Shown: piece after piece, positions 43,992 through 52,726 of the stretch
Layout of the letters: every line of letters begins with the position of its first letter
How positions within the stretch are numbered: position 1 is the first letter of the stretch
From: Citrobacter sp. Marseille-Q6884
GTDB taxonomy: Bacteria > Pseudomonadota > Gammaproteobacteria > Enterobacterales > Enterobacteriaceae
Assembly: GCF_945906775.1 (NCBI RefSeq)
Contig: NZ_CAMDRE010000001.1
Location: 434,001-498,000 of the forward strand
Reading direction: 5' to 3'
DNA: 64,000 nucleotides
The notes under the pieces: generated by a model
What the model was told of the DNA's origin: nothing
The model's input: only the letters and a program-made list of their open reading frames with translations
The model's database searches: none
Program-made: the position numbers and the translations under genes

Positions 43992-45170
43992 TTAGCTGTT
44001 GACCGATTCGGCCAGATTCACCAGATATTTATCGGTGATACGCTGGCGCAGGGTCAGGCTTTCCAGTGGTGGAACCGGCGTATAGTCGTAGTCGATATAC
44101 AGTTTCCCGGCTTTGAGGGTTTCCTTGTCGTTCGATTCCTCGTCGAACCAGCATTCACCGTCCACGATGTAGCCGTTAGATTTCAGCTCGCGGAATTTGG
44201 CGTTAATGCCGTCGACAATGTCACGGATGAGCGATGCGGTGATGGGCTTATCGACCGCCCACATGTGCGCCTCAGCCATTGTGTCGGCCAGCACCTGCGC
44301 GGTGCGGGTGTAGTTCTCAAACAGGAAAAGCGGGTCATCAGAACAGGTGCGGTTCCCCCAAAAACGGAAACCATCTTTGCGCACCAGAGTCGTGACTCCG
44401 GCCTCGTTGAGTAGGTCAGCATCGGTGCCGGATGCCTGCAAATCCCAAAAGACTGAGGCACTGATGCCAGTGACGCCCTGTACGCCAACGTTAGACAGCG
44501 TTTTGTGCCAGCCGATAGTCTGGTCGATGTAGGCACGCAGACCGAGTGCGCGAGCGGTGGCGTAGGCCGTCGCGGTGGCGTTCGCGGTGGTATCCCATGC
44601 GAGGAAGTCAGGCCAGATGAGCATCAGTTCGCGCTGGCTGAAATTCTCACGATAGGCCATCGCCTCGGAAATGGTTTTACAGCCCCACGCGCTGACATAG
44701 CAAAATGCGCGTAGCTTGATAGCGGCTGACGCAAGTGCGACCGCTACCTCTTGCGTATCGAGACCCGGCACACCGAGAATACGCGGCTTAACGCCGGTAA
44801 CTGCTTCGGCAGTCAACAGCGCTTTAATGCCAGTGTATTTACCATTCTCATCCGTGCCTCCGATGATATTGGTAACGGTCTGCGCTTCTGCATCGTCACC
44901 GGTACCTTCGGCAATGCGCACAACGATAGTAACCGGCTTCGACTGGTCTGCGATGGCCTGCAGGGAGGTCGCCAGCGTGCCTTTTTTACCGGCTTTCGCA
45001 ATGGCGCTTTGCACGTTGGTAATCAGTACCGGCTCATTGAGGGGGAATAGCTTCGCATCCGCATCACTGGCCGTGCAGACAATGCCGATGATAGCGGTCG
45101 AAACTGTGGAAATGACGCGGGTGCCGTCGTTAATTTCAAGCACCTGCACGCCGTGGTGAAAATCACTCAT
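43992..45170 (-). CDS. FI: Tail sheath protein FI
   Basis: 392 residues (P2 gpFI 396). The contractile sheath subunit starts MSDFHHGVQVLEINDGTR and has the conserved C-terminal half (ITDKYLVNLAESV). It is the first gene of the F operon (FI-FII-E-E'-T-U-D); a candidate Ogr box lies 72-89 bases upstream. Confidence 0.96.
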   Translation of the reverse strand: MSDFHHGVQVLEINDGTRVISTVSTAIIGIVCTASDADAKLFPLNEPVLITNVQSAIAKAGKKGTLATSLQAIADQSKPVTIVVRIAEGTGDDAEAQTVTNIIGGTDENGKYTGIKALLTAEAVTGVKPRILGVPGLDTQEVAVALASAAIKLRAFCYVSAWGCKTISEAMAYRENFSQRELMLIWPDFLAWDTTANATATAYATARALGLRAYIDQTIGWHKTLSNVGVQGVTGISASVFWDLQASGTDADLLNEAGVTTLVRKDGFRFWGNRTCSDDPLFLFENYTRTAQVLADTMAEAHMWAVDKPITASLIRDIVDGINAKFRELKSNGYIVDGECWFDEESNDKETLKAGKLYIDYDYTPVPPLESLTLRQRITDKYLVNLAESVNS

Positions 45171-45241
45171 CCGGTTAACTCCATGGTTAAGGGGTGAGTG
45201 TATTTTCTGTTGTGTGGTGGTGGCGGGCTATTTGTCAGGGT

Positions 45242-45259
45242 TGGATAAGGTCTGGCACA
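45242..45259 (-). promoter_or_regulatory. Candidate Ogr operator of the F operon
   Basis: On the minus strand TGT-N12-CCA, close to the TGT-N12-ACA dyad bound by P2 Ogr/delta. Its centre is about 80 bases from the FI start, so a start site 55 bases downstream would leave a leader of about 25 bases, as expected for a P2 late promoter. The O/P site has the same half-site variant. Confidence 0.55.
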
Positions 45260-45269
45260 ACCGGGGAGC

Positions 45270-45294
45270 AGGAAAGCGCGGGCAACCGCCCGCC
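45270..45294 (-). terminator. Terminator after tail-fibre gene G
   Basis: GCGGGC GGTT GCCCGC followed by GCTTTCC on the minus strand, 14 bases after the G stop. It ends the V-W-J-I-H-G operon before the F promoter. Confidence 0.65.
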
Positions 45295-45307
45295 TGAGTG
45301 ATACCGG

Positions 45308-45886
45308 TTATGCGGGCAGTTCCGGCCATGTGATATCGGGGGCATCTTCGGGTTTGATTCGGTTTAGCATCACGCGATACTTTTTCCACGCAATAAGCGC
45401 ATTCGATTCGTCTTCCGTGGCCATATACAGATCAACAGCATCCTGTAAGGGGGCAATAGCCGATGTTGCAATCGTCAGCAGGTTTGCTTTTTCCTGCGCC
45501 GCCTGCCCCTGACGAAATGTTTTTTCCGCTTCGGCATCGTGGAGCCACTGAGTACCGTCCCATTTTACATACTCCCCGTCAGGTGCAACCGACACAACGT
45601 TATCAGGCAGAGCGCCCAGCTCTTCAATAACAGTGGGCTTACCGGTGCTGATGTCATAAACGGTTGTCCCACGGTGGTCTTCCACCCGCGACCATTTATT
45701 AGCCTGAGCATCAAAAACAGCCACAAAACCCGCCGTCACTTTTGGGGGCGCAATATCGGTGCTGTAGGCAGGCAAGCCCGTATTGGCCGGAATAAAGCCA
45801 TCCCCCTTACCGATAAACTCATTCGTGGCAGATGACAGGTTGTAAATCGTAATCACGCGATTGGTGTTGGTCATTTTAAAAGTCAT
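45308..45886 (-). CDS. G: Tail fibre assembly protein G
   Basis: 192 residues of the Caudo_TAP tail-fibre assembly family: N-terminal variable part, then APDGEYVKWDGTQWLHDAEAE and a C-terminal WKKYRVMLNRI domain ending ITWPELPA. It is a chaperone for trimerising fibre H. Its ATG overlaps the H stop (TAATG). Confidence 0.93.
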   Translation of the reverse strand: MTFKMTNTNRVITIYNLSSATNEFIGKGDGFIPANTGLPAYSTDIAPPKVTAGFVAVFDAQANKWSRVEDHRGTTVYDISTGKPTVIEELGALPDNVVSVAPDGEYVKWDGTQWLHDAEAEKTFRQGQAAQEKANLLTIATSAIAPLQDAVDLYMATEDESNALIAWKKYRVMLNRIKPEDAPDITWPELPA

Positions 45887-47751
45887 TATGCAAGCCTCAC
45901 AATGTAGTTAAATGCGGTGTTTTTTACGGTATTTTCAGCCTGACCAGATGCCCAAACAGTTACACCGTGGCTGTGCGCGCCAATATAGACAGAGTGAGCA
46001 TGTGCCCCAATATATACCGAGTGAGCGTGGTCGCCCGATGGGGTGGTCGTCATGGTTCCTGCAGTGGCTAATGCCTGGTTTCGGTCACCATCTTTAACGG
46101 TTGTTGAAGTCGGGCCAGTATAATTGTGAGCGTGTGAACCTGTGGTATTCGTCGTTTTGGTTCCGTAATCAAATCCGGTTGTGTCCCGGTTTCCAATGTC
46201 GGTAGCCGCGACCGTTGCGCCGTGGTCGTGTGATTTAATACCGTCGAGCTCCTGAGACAATACGGCGCGTCCGCTGGCTGGTTTGCCTTTGATGGTCTGA
46301 CCGCGCATATCAGGAATCACCCCAGAGGGATACGCCACTGCAAGCAACGGATAGACTGATTTATCAAAGGCCTGTCCCTGCATTAATGCATAACCAGCGG
46401 GCACAGCATCAGACGGCCACGGGACAGGAGCGCCCACTGGATAGGCATCAGAGGGCGGATTCGCGGTGTTGAAATCCCTGCGCCAGCCCGGCAAATAGAC
46501 ATCACCATGATTGATGTAGGTAAACTGAGCGCTGGCAAGTCCACTCATTGCTGTTGTCGGGGTCGTAATGCGAATAGTCATTGCGCCGCGAATACCCATC
46601 ACCTCAACCACCGCACCGGCTAACTGGATATTTCCGCACCCGGTATCGGTGATGGTTCGGTTATCACCATAAGACCACGAACCTTTACACATCCAGTACG
46701 GATGATTAAACGCACCTTGTTGCTCCAGCCAGACGATAAACTCCGCAGTCGTCCAGTTACCGCCCCCGCCAATGCTTACAGAGCCACTGAAAGCCCGCGC
46801 TGCGCCTGTGTTACGCACGAATAAATCTTTTTCTGGAATATCCCTGCCGTTCTGCTCTTTAGCCAGTCTCTTATCTGCGTTGTCGTTAGCTTCCTTGACC
46901 GCTTTCGGTGTCGCGGCAAGGCTCTCAGATGAGCTGTCAGTATCGCTGCTGAGTTTCACCAGACCTTTCTGCGTTGTGCTCGCGTCCTGAGCTGTATATT
47001 TACCATTAGCAAGGTCATACGCCGCCTTAACCGCTTTCGACGTCGCGGCGAGCGTCTCAGACGTGCTGTCGGTCGCGCTGCTGAGCTGCACCAGACCTTT
47101 CTGCGCTGTACTCGCGTCCTGAGCCGTATATTTACCACTGGCAAGGTCATACGCCGCCTTAACCGCTTTCGGCGTCGCTGCGAGCGTCTCAGACGTGCTG
47201 TCGGTCGCACTGCTGAGCTGCACAAAACCTTTTTCTTTCAGCGTGGCGTCAGGATGATTGCGGGACCGCTCATGCTCAGCCAGTTTGTCGTCGACATAAT
47301 CCTGTGTGGCCATCACCGTTGTTGCATCAATGGACAACGCCACCGAGTCGATGCTGCTGACAATAATCACCATGCGACAGGTCTGCGCACGCCCCGAGCC
47401 CTCGGCCAGCTTCGGCTTATAACTTTCAGCCATATTGGCAACGGCAATCAGCGTGCCTGCATCATCATACAGACCCAGCTCGCGCATCCAGAAACCACCC
47501 ACATCAGGAGGGATGACCAGCTCTGCCACAATATAGTTTTTATTTTTGTTGTCCTGGCTGATTTTATTCAGCGCACGACGCCAGACTTCATTAATGAGCT
47601 TTGTCTGACCGGCGTTAGGCTCCGGCAGCGTGCCGCCGCCATCCCCGACGGCCATCGCGGTAAGGTTCACTTTTTTTCCACCCGGCACAGTAGCTGCTGC
47701 CAGTTTCTCAGCACCGGCAGTGGTAATAATTGTTTTAAATTTTTTGCTCAT
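45886..47751 (-). CDS. H: Tail fibre protein H
   Basis: 621 residues. The N-terminal ~160 residues are the baseplate-attachment domain shared by P2-like fibres (KFKTIITTAGAEKLAAAT). Three 44-residue repeats of the SSATDSTSETLAATPKAVKAAYDLA type follow, then a middle shaft and a collar-like part (PVPWPSDAVPAGYALMQGQAFD). The distal tip has several His-x-His motifs. The C-terminal part, which decides host range, differs from P2. Confidence 0.94.
   Translation of the reverse strand: MSKKFKTIITTAGAEKLAAATVPGGKKVNLTAMAVGDGGGTLPEPNAGQTKLINEVWRRALNKISQDNKNKNYIVAELVIPPDVGGFWMRELGLYDDAGTLIAVANMAESYKPKLAEGSGRAQTCRMVIIVSSIDSVALSIDATTVMATQDYVDDKLAEHERSRNHPDATLKEKGFVQLSSATDSTSETLAATPKAVKAAYDLASGKYTAQDASTAQKGLVQLSSATDSTSETLAATSKAVKAAYDLANGKYTAQDASTTQKGLVKLSSDTDSSSESLAATPKAVKEANDNADKRLAKEQNGRDIPEKDLFVRNTGAARAFSGSVSIGGGGNWTTAEFIVWLEQQGAFNHPYWMCKGSWSYGDNRTITDTGCGNIQLAGAVVEVMGIRGAMTIRITTPTTAMSGLASAQFTYINHGDVYLPGWRRDFNTANPPSDAYPVGAPVPWPSDAVPAGYALMQGQAFDKSVYPLLAVAYPSGVIPDMRGQTIKGKPASGRAVLSQELDGIKSHDHGATVAATDIGNRDTTGFDYGTKTTNTTGSHAHNYTGPTSTTVKDGDRNQALATAGTMTTTPSGDHAHSVYIGAHAHSVYIGAHSHGVTVWASGQAENTVKNTAFNYIVRLA
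46873..47232 (-). repeat. Tandem 132-bp repeats inside the tail fibre gene
   Basis: Two full copies and one shorter copy of a 44-codon unit (KGLVQLSSATDSTSETLAAT...KYTAQDAST). Each encodes a shaft segment of the fibre. The copies are almost identical at DNA level, so copy number can change by recombination. Confidence 0.85.
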
Positions 47752-47757
47752 TATTCC

Positions 47758-48291
47758 TCACTCTTCCGGGTAAACCGTAATAATGTCGCCGTCATATGCC
47801 ACTCCGCCGGTGTACATATAGCCCGCTATGTCCTGGATAATATTCAGACCAATCAGGTGACGGCTTGCGGGTTTTGCATCCGCAATTAACCGCTCCATTT
47901 CTAAATACATTTCTTCGGTGATACCGCTTTCCAGTACACCGATATCAAGACGAAAAGTGCCTGCCGGGTCGTCATTCTCCCACCACTCAGTAACGTTAAT
48001 GATGTAACCGAGCGGCTCAACCACACGCCGAACTGCGCCTATCGTCCCTTTGTGGCAGTGGATGTAATACGCACTGCGAATAACGTCACGCTTGGTTTCT
48101 TCCGGCCAGTTCTCATCCCAGCGGTCAACGGAAAACGCCCACGCCAGCCACGGCAAAAGGTTTGCAGGACAGGTGTCAGGGCTCCACAGGCGGCGTAACG
48201 GAATGGGGGTATTTTCAATATCTGCACAGGCACGGGCAGCAGCCACCTCAAGAGGTGATGAGCCTACAGGTAACAGGCGCGCATCACTCAT
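47758..48291 (-). CDS. I: Baseplate/tail protein I
   Basis: A 177-residue P2_I-family baseplate wedge component. I start at ATG 48291 (MSDARLLPVGSSPLE), which overlaps the J end by 8 bases; the longer frame would start at a TTG. LPWLAWAFSVDRWDENWPEETKRD is the family core. Confidence 0.94.
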   Translation of the reverse strand: MSDARLLPVGSSPLEVAAARACADIENTPIPLRRLWSPDTCPANLLPWLAWAFSVDRWDENWPEETKRDVIRSAYYIHCHKGTIGAVRRVVEPLGYIINVTEWWENDDPAGTFRLDIGVLESGITEEMYLEMERLIADAKPASRHLIGLNIIQDIAGYMYTGGVAYDGDIITVYPEE

Positions 48292-49192
48292 CAGAGCCAC
48301 CAATCACTATTTGATAGTCAGTGCAAAAGGAGGCCTGCGTTTTATCAAGCACAATGTCAGCCACTGGTGCCGCCAGTTCTACACGCTGCACCCCCTCAAC
48401 ATGTAACGCGGCATAGATGGCCGACAGGCGAATATCCCGCCCTAACCGGTGTTGAGCGCTGGCATAGGCTTTGAGCTTCGCCTCAGCAGCTGCGCGAATC
48501 GGCTCACTTTCCGGCCCCGGATAAATGAAAAGCGTTGCGCGTATCTGGTAATCAACAATCTGAGCTGACTGCACCGTTACACGGTCAGCAACCGGCCTCA
48601 CGTCCTCACCATTAAGCGCATTGCGTACAATGCTCAGAAGCTCGTCAGACGCCGCGCCGTTATTCTCACGCGAGAGCACAGATATCGTGACGCACGCAGG
48701 GGATGGGCTGATAACAGAAATATCAGCGACACGCCCGTCAGCACTACGACCATGAAATTCATAGGCACCCGTAGAGCCCGCCACGCTCATTCCTTCAAAT
48801 GACTGCTGTATGCGCAGGCGATAATCGGCGTCGAGCTCCATTTCTGCCGGGGTGGGTGGAATGGTGGTGTCATCAGCAGGCGTGACGACAAGACGCTCAA
48901 CATTGAAATTCGCCCCGATATTATCGAGGTCACTGTCTATGGCATAAGCCAGCATGACTGCACGTGCTGCCTCATTGACACGCTGACGCCAGATAACCTC
49001 ACGGTAGGCGTTTTCCTGCAGCAGCTTAACAACCGGCTCAGACTCAAGCGCGAGCGTCCGGGCGACGGCTTCCTGCAGGTCTTCTGGATAGAGCGAAATC
49101 AGCGTCGCAATGCGCTCCGCAAGGATAGTTTCATAGTCCAGTTCCTCGACCACATCGGGAACAGGTAGCAGACTCAGGTCAACAGTTGCCAT
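48284..49192 (-). CDS. J: Baseplate assembly protein J
   Basis: 302 residues, as P2 gpJ. A Baseplate_J family wedge protein that holds the tail fibres at the baseplate edge, with SLYPEDLQEAVARTLALESEPVVKLL-type core and ISPSPACVTISVLSR. It sits between W and I in the usual order. Confidence 0.95.
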   Translation of the reverse strand: MATVDLSLLPVPDVVEELDYETILAERIATLISLYPEDLQEAVARTLALESEPVVKLLQENAYREVIWRQRVNEAARAVMLAYAIDSDLDNIGANFNVERLVVTPADDTTIPPTPAEMELDADYRLRIQQSFEGMSVAGSTGAYEFHGRSADGRVADISVISPSPACVTISVLSRENNGAASDELLSIVRNALNGEDVRPVADRVTVQSAQIVDYQIRATLFIYPGPESEPIRAAAEAKLKAYASAQHRLGRDIRLSAIYAALHVEGVQRVELAAPVADIVLDKTQASFCTDYQIVIGGSDE

Positions 49193-49198
49193 AGTGAT

Positions 49199-49546
49199 TT
49201 AACTCAGTGAAACAGTGGTTGAAACTGACGCACCGGTATCGGTACGCATACCGGTAATATCGACATACATTTCGCCAGTGTCGCCGCGCTCAAAACTGAT
49301 GGATGTAAGCCTGATGCGTGGTTCCCACTTCTGGATCGCGGAATAGCACGCCACCATGATTTGGAGCCTTAGCGCTGGGGTTTGCGGCATATCAATCAAC
49401 GCAGACAGGAGCGAGCCATATTCACGACGCATTACCCGCGAGCCGACCGGCGTCAGCAGAATGTCGCGCATGCTCTGGCTGATATGCTCACTGTCACGGA
49501 TAGCGAGGCCGGAATGGCGGTTCATCCCCATATAGCGCGCCGTCAC
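49199..49546 (-). CDS. W: Baseplate assembly protein W
   Basis: A 115-residue gp25-like baseplate protein (GPW_gp25): ISQSMRDILLTPVGSRVMRREYGS is the conserved core. It starts at a GTG that overlaps the V stop (GTGA); the alignment of MTARYMGMNR with P2 gpW supports this start. Confidence 0.95.
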   Translation of the reverse strand: MTARYMGMNRHSGLAIRDSEHISQSMRDILLTPVGSRVMRREYGSLLSALIDMPQTPALRLQIMVACYSAIQKWEPRIRLTSISFERGDTGEMYVDITGMRTDTGASVSTTVSLS

Positions 49547-50184
49547 TTGGTTCCCTCCGTCCAGCTCCCGCCCCGTTGCACGCCGCCGTGACTGTGGTCA
49601 TCAACCTGCACACCGTTTGATTTCAACGTGCCGTCGGTATGTTCGATGTTTCCACGCATGGTGCCGCCTTTCTGCACCTCAAGCGTCGCTGTTGTCAGTT
49701 TATTGGTGCAGACCACCTCCGGGGTGTCGAGGGTGATACGTTCTACCGCTTTAACCAGCACCACCGGCACGGTGGCGGTGATAGACTCCGATGCCGTCAC
49801 ATCGGCAGTCTTGATGCCGCTGACCGTCAGCGCACCGGATTCCGGCTCATACTCCATAACCGCGCCATCAGGGAACACCACATGCCACGCATCCGCCGAG
49901 GCAGACGGGGCGGGGTTATCGTCTGAGAAAATCCCCGGCAGCACGAAAGCGGTATCAAGCTCGCCACCAATCGCCAGCAGCAGCACCTGCTCACCGACCG
50001 AGGGAGCCCACCATGTGCGCGAACGACCGGCGCGGGTAGTCAGCCAGTTCAGCCATGTAGTCTGGATCCCGCCGCTTTGTACGCGACACAGCCCCTGCAC
50101 AATATCGACCTCAGTCACCACACCTGAGCGGATGAGGTTGCGAACCGCACGCGCTAGTTCTTGAATGCTGTTTAGTGTGTTCAT
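49543..50184 (-). CDS. V: Baseplate spike protein V
   Basis: 213 residues (P2 gpV 211), the membrane-piercing spike. An OB-fold lies at the N-terminus (GLCRVQSGGIQTTWLNWLTTRAGRSRTW), then a beta-helical part (SESITATVPVVLVKAVERITLD). The C-terminal tip ends in DDHSHGGVQRGG, in which HSHG probably binds the iron of the spike apex. First gene of the V operon. Confidence 0.95.
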   Translation of the reverse strand: MNTLNSIQELARAVRNLIRSGVVTEVDIVQGLCRVQSGGIQTTWLNWLTTRAGRSRTWWAPSVGEQVLLLAIGGELDTAFVLPGIFSDDNPAPSASADAWHVVFPDGAVMEYEPESGALTVSGIKTADVTASESITATVPVVLVKAVERITLDTPEVVCTNKLTTATLEVQKGGTMRGNIEHTDGTLKSNGVQVDDHSHGGVQRGGSWTEGTK

Positions 50185-50372
50185 GTAGCAAGAATGACGC
50201 AGTTAAAGCTATGGGGCTACCGAGGGAAAATTGTTCAGCAATGGGACAACAAACATCGAGGTCTAGACCTTAAAAAAACAGCCTTGTTCTAGATCGCCCT
50301 TCCAATTACACTTGATTTAATCTCGACAGAGATGGAATTCTAAATGGCTAGCTTATAATTCAGGATTGAAAA

Positions 50373-51236
50373 ATGGAAGAATCTAAAAGAATACGCCAAT
50401 TAAAAGAAAACCTCATAAAGGAACTACCTTTCTTTCCAAATGAAAAATCAATACGCACTGAACTAGAAAATCAAAGTTTAAATGGGGTTTTAATCGCTTA
50501 CCTCCACTGGAAAACAAGAATTGTGCCGACCCGCAGAAGGAGAGTTCATATATATCCAGAGGTAACGAGCGATAAAAGATGGAAAGAACTAAAACTTGGT
50601 ATTCATGGGTTACTGGATAAGGTCAGAAAAGGTGAAGACTTATACCCTCATCTTTCATTGCGCGCACATAAGTATGGCTACACTCCTGTTGAAAGAATTC
50701 GTAATGGAGATGCTGATTCATGGGAAGACAAAGATCAGTTATTAAATACGAAAGGTTTTCATCATTTTCATTTGAGCATGAATATTCAAAGTACAGGCTT
50801 GGCCGAAAGGACAAACAATGTTCTTTTTGCCTTCGTTTCTCGCGACCAGTTTCGTGCTGTGGGGATATTTGATCATAGTGTATTTGATAAACCCGATAGT
50901 TTAAATGGCATGACTGAGGAACGTGAAAGAATGTGGACCCTGCATGAAAAATACATCACATTCGGAATGAAAGCTGGCACAGTGTATATAAACAATCTGA
51001 TAACAGCATCCGGGCATCCTGTAAATCTTATCATGCTCGCCGATCGTTATGCTGCAATCATCCGAGAATATGACCAGAAGGCGGAAGACAGAATTTTTGT
51101 AAATGAGCTTTATGCTCAAAGCCCACTTCCCTCTCCAGAAAGGTTTAAATTTGAGTGGCGCATAGAGGGTTTGGATCTTGTTCTTTTTGATAAAAAAAAC
51201 AGAGTGGCCTTTAACGTCTACAAAGCTCACATTTAA
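50373..51236 (+). CDS. Cargo protein of unknown function in the Z/fun position
   Basis: A 287-residue, soluble protein on the opposite strand to the surrounding late genes, AT-rich, and flanked by non-coding DNA. It lies between V and S, where P2 carries the exclusion genes orf30 and Z/fun. I do not recognise the family. Visible are an Arg patch (TRRRRVHIYPEV, residues 53-64), a compact FHHFHLS motif (His130, 131, 133), and hydrophobic strands VLFAFVSRDQFRAVGIFDHSVF. AGGA lies about 8 bases before the ATG, and a TATAAT at 50354-50359 is near but badly spaced for it. It is probably expressed in the lysogen and may be an anti-phage or toxic protein; that is inference. Confidence 0.85.
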   Translation: MEESKRIRQLKENLIKELPFFPNEKSIRTELENQSLNGVLIAYLHWKTRIVPTRRRRVHIYPEVTSDKRWKELKLGIHGLLDKVRKGEDLYPHLSLRAHKYGYTPVERIRNGDADSWEDKDQLLNTKGFHHFHLSMNIQSTGLAERTNNVLFAFVSRDQFRAVGIFDHSVFDKPDSLNGMTEERERMWTLHEKYITFGMKAGTVYINNLITASGHPVNLIMLADRYAAIIREYDQKAEDRIFVNELYAQSPLPSPERFKFEWRIEGLDLVLFDKKNRVAFNVYKAHI

Positions 51237-51251
51237 GCATGTGAATATATT

Positions 51252-51285
51252 TTTCTCTGCTGCTATTAAATTAGCAGCAGAGAAT
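51252..51285. terminator. Bidirectional terminator between the cargo gene and S
   Basis: ttctctgctgcta ttaaat tagcagcagagaa, a perfect 13-bp stem, lies between the converging cargo gene (stop 51236) and S (stop 51293). It should end both the cargo message and the O-to-S late operon. Confidence 0.85.
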
Positions 51286-51292
51286 TAATCAA

Positions 51293-51745
51293 TTATCTTA
51301 GGAAAAGATACTGTAAGACCACTTCCTCCATCAATGTCACTTCATCTTGGTTAAATCCGAGCAACGGGCGCGCCTCGTACTGCACATCGCGGCTGTTGCG
51401 GTTTGGCCGGTCTTTGAGGCCATACTGATGCACCCGCGCCATGCGCTGCACTTTTCCGGTAAATTCCACCACCGCCGCACTGTCGCTGCCTTTGGCTTTC
51501 ATAAAGCGGTTAGTGCGCAGTCTGGTGAACATTTCACGCTTAATGCGGCCTTTTTTGCTCCGCACAGGCTGGCGCTTTCGCGCCGCATACGGGGTGCCGT
51601 CGGGTGCCTGCTGGCGCTTAATGCGTTGTTGCTGACTGGCGCGCAGCTTTTTCGCAATCTCAGCCGCCATTTGACGACGCGCCGCCGGTGACAGGCTGGC
51701 AATCAGACCGGCAAGGCGCTCCTGCAGTGCGGTTAACTCACTCAT
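51293..51745 (-). CDS. S: Tail completion protein S
   Basis: 150 residues, the same as P2 gpS (phage virion morphogenesis family). Highly basic: RQMAAEIAKKLRASQQQRIKRQ. It overlaps R by 8 bases. Last gene of the O-N-M-L-X-Y-K-lys-R-S operon. Confidence 0.94.
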   Translation of the reverse strand: MSELTALQERLAGLIASLSPAARRQMAAEIAKKLRASQQQRIKRQQAPDGTPYAARKRQPVRSKKGRIKREMFTRLRTNRFMKAKGSDSAAVVEFTGKVQRMARVHQYGLKDRPNRNSRDVQYEARPLLGFNQDEVTLMEEVVLQYLFLR

Positions 51746-52205
51746 CCCACTTACTCACCAGTTCGCCGTTAACATACAGTTCGACCGGGCGCGTCACCGG
51801 CTCAGGCAGCGGCGGCTCAGGGGCATAACTGACATGCAGCGCGCCGTCGACCTCTCTGACGAGCGTGCGCTCGGAGAGTCTCAGGCTGATACTGATATCA
51901 AGCGAATCGTCGCTATTGATATCAATCATCCAGGTGAATCCTTTCTCCCGCCCGTCGTCGGTGGTCATAATGTCCGGCTGATGTTCACGCAGCCACGCCT
52001 GCACCGGCACGAATATCAAGTCGAGGTCGCCGGTGAAGTCAGTCACCACCACGTTAAGCACGTACACCTTTTCAAATGACAGCGAGCTCGCCAGTCGGGA
52101 ATCGGTATGGCCGTTGTCGGCAAACAGGCGCAGCATATCGGGGTTATTTCGGAGCTGCGGCACGGCGTTAATCAGCGCTTTGCGCAGGCTTTTGTGCTTC
52201 TGCAT
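51738..52205 (-). CDS. R: Tail completion protein R
   Basis: A 155-residue P2 phage tail completion R family protein. I start at ATG 52205 (MQKHKSLRKALINAVPQL): AGGA lies about 8 bases before, and this gives the P2 length. A second ATG three codons upstream has its purines too close. It overlaps lysC. Confidence 0.93.
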   Translation of the reverse strand: MQKHKSLRKALINAVPQLRNNPDMLRLFADNGHTDSRLASSLSFEKVYVLNVVVTDFTGDLDLIFVPVQAWLREHQPDIMTTDDGREKGFTWMIDINSDDSLDISISLRLSERTLVREVDGALHVSYAPEPPLPEPVTRPVELYVNGELVSKWDE

Positions 52206-52458
52206 CAAGTTCATCCTGACAGTGTTTGACAGTTTTGACCTGCAGCGCACAGGCAGTCAGCGCGCCCTCAAGACGGCGAATATCCGCGCTCAGGTCACCA
52301 TTCGTTTTCGGGTCACTTTCCGGCATCGGGCAAAGGCTCACCCTCGGGCATCCGTTGACCACAATCACCGGCGCTGGCGCAGGCGGGGCGGGTGTGCAAC
52401 CGACGCACAACATCAGGCAGAGCAGCGTTATACCAGCGGCGAAAGGCTTCATTTTCAT
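52168..52458 (-). CDS. lysC: Outer-membrane spanin LysC (Rz1-like)
   Basis: A 96-residue predicted lipoprotein: hydrophobic signal and lipobox LCVGC (Cys20), then Pro-rich TPAPPAPAP, typical of Rz1 o-spanins. The first half of the gene lies within lysB in another frame, the classic embedded Rz/Rz1 pair. With LysB it fuses inner and outer membranes at lysis. Confidence 0.9.
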   Translation of the reverse strand: MKMKPFAAGITLLCLMLCVGCTPAPPAPAPVIVVNGCPRVSLCPMPESDPKTNGDLSADIRRLEGALTACALQVKTVKHCQDELDAEAQKPAQSAD

Positions 52459-52726
52459 TAAGTAACCTCATTATCGTCTGCTCACGGCGCCTGGCTTCTG
52501 CGCTTGCCTTTGCGAGCTGTTCGCGCAGTGCCACCTGCGCGGATTCATTACGTCTGGCGAGCTGACCGGCAACACTGAGCTGATTTTTCAGCATGCTAAT
52601 CGTCGTCTTTTGCTCGCTCGCGACACGGTTTGCCGTCTCAAAGGAGCGGGATAAATTGCCGTTCTCATGGCGCAACCACAGCAACCCGAGCACGGCCAGC
52701 ACAAGCAGCGTTATCAGGACTTTCAT
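52313..52726 (-). CDS. lysB: Inner-membrane spanin LysB (Rz-like)
   Basis: 137 residues from ATG 52726 (MKVLITLLVLAVLGLLWL), with one N-terminal membrane anchor and a long periplasmic coiled coil (SEQKTTISMLKNQLSVAG). GGGGTG precedes the ATG, which overlaps the K stop. Partner of LysC. Confidence 0.9.
   Translation of the reverse strand: MKVLITLLVLAVLGLLWLRHENGNLSRSFETANRVASEQKTTISMLKNQLSVAGQLARRNESAQVALREQLAKASAEARRREQTIMRLLNENEAFRRWYNAALPDVVRRLHTRPACASAGDCGQRMPEGEPLPDAGK

Noticed and set aside
46873..47232. Regular repeats considered as a CRISPR array
   Set aside because: They are in-frame 132-bp coding repeats of the tail fibre with no spacer structure and no cas genes.
50231..50249. TTGT-N11-ACAA dyad upstream of V as an Ogr operator
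   Set aside because: The spacer is 11, not 12, and its centre is only 56 bases from the V start, leaving almost no leader; too uncertain to list.
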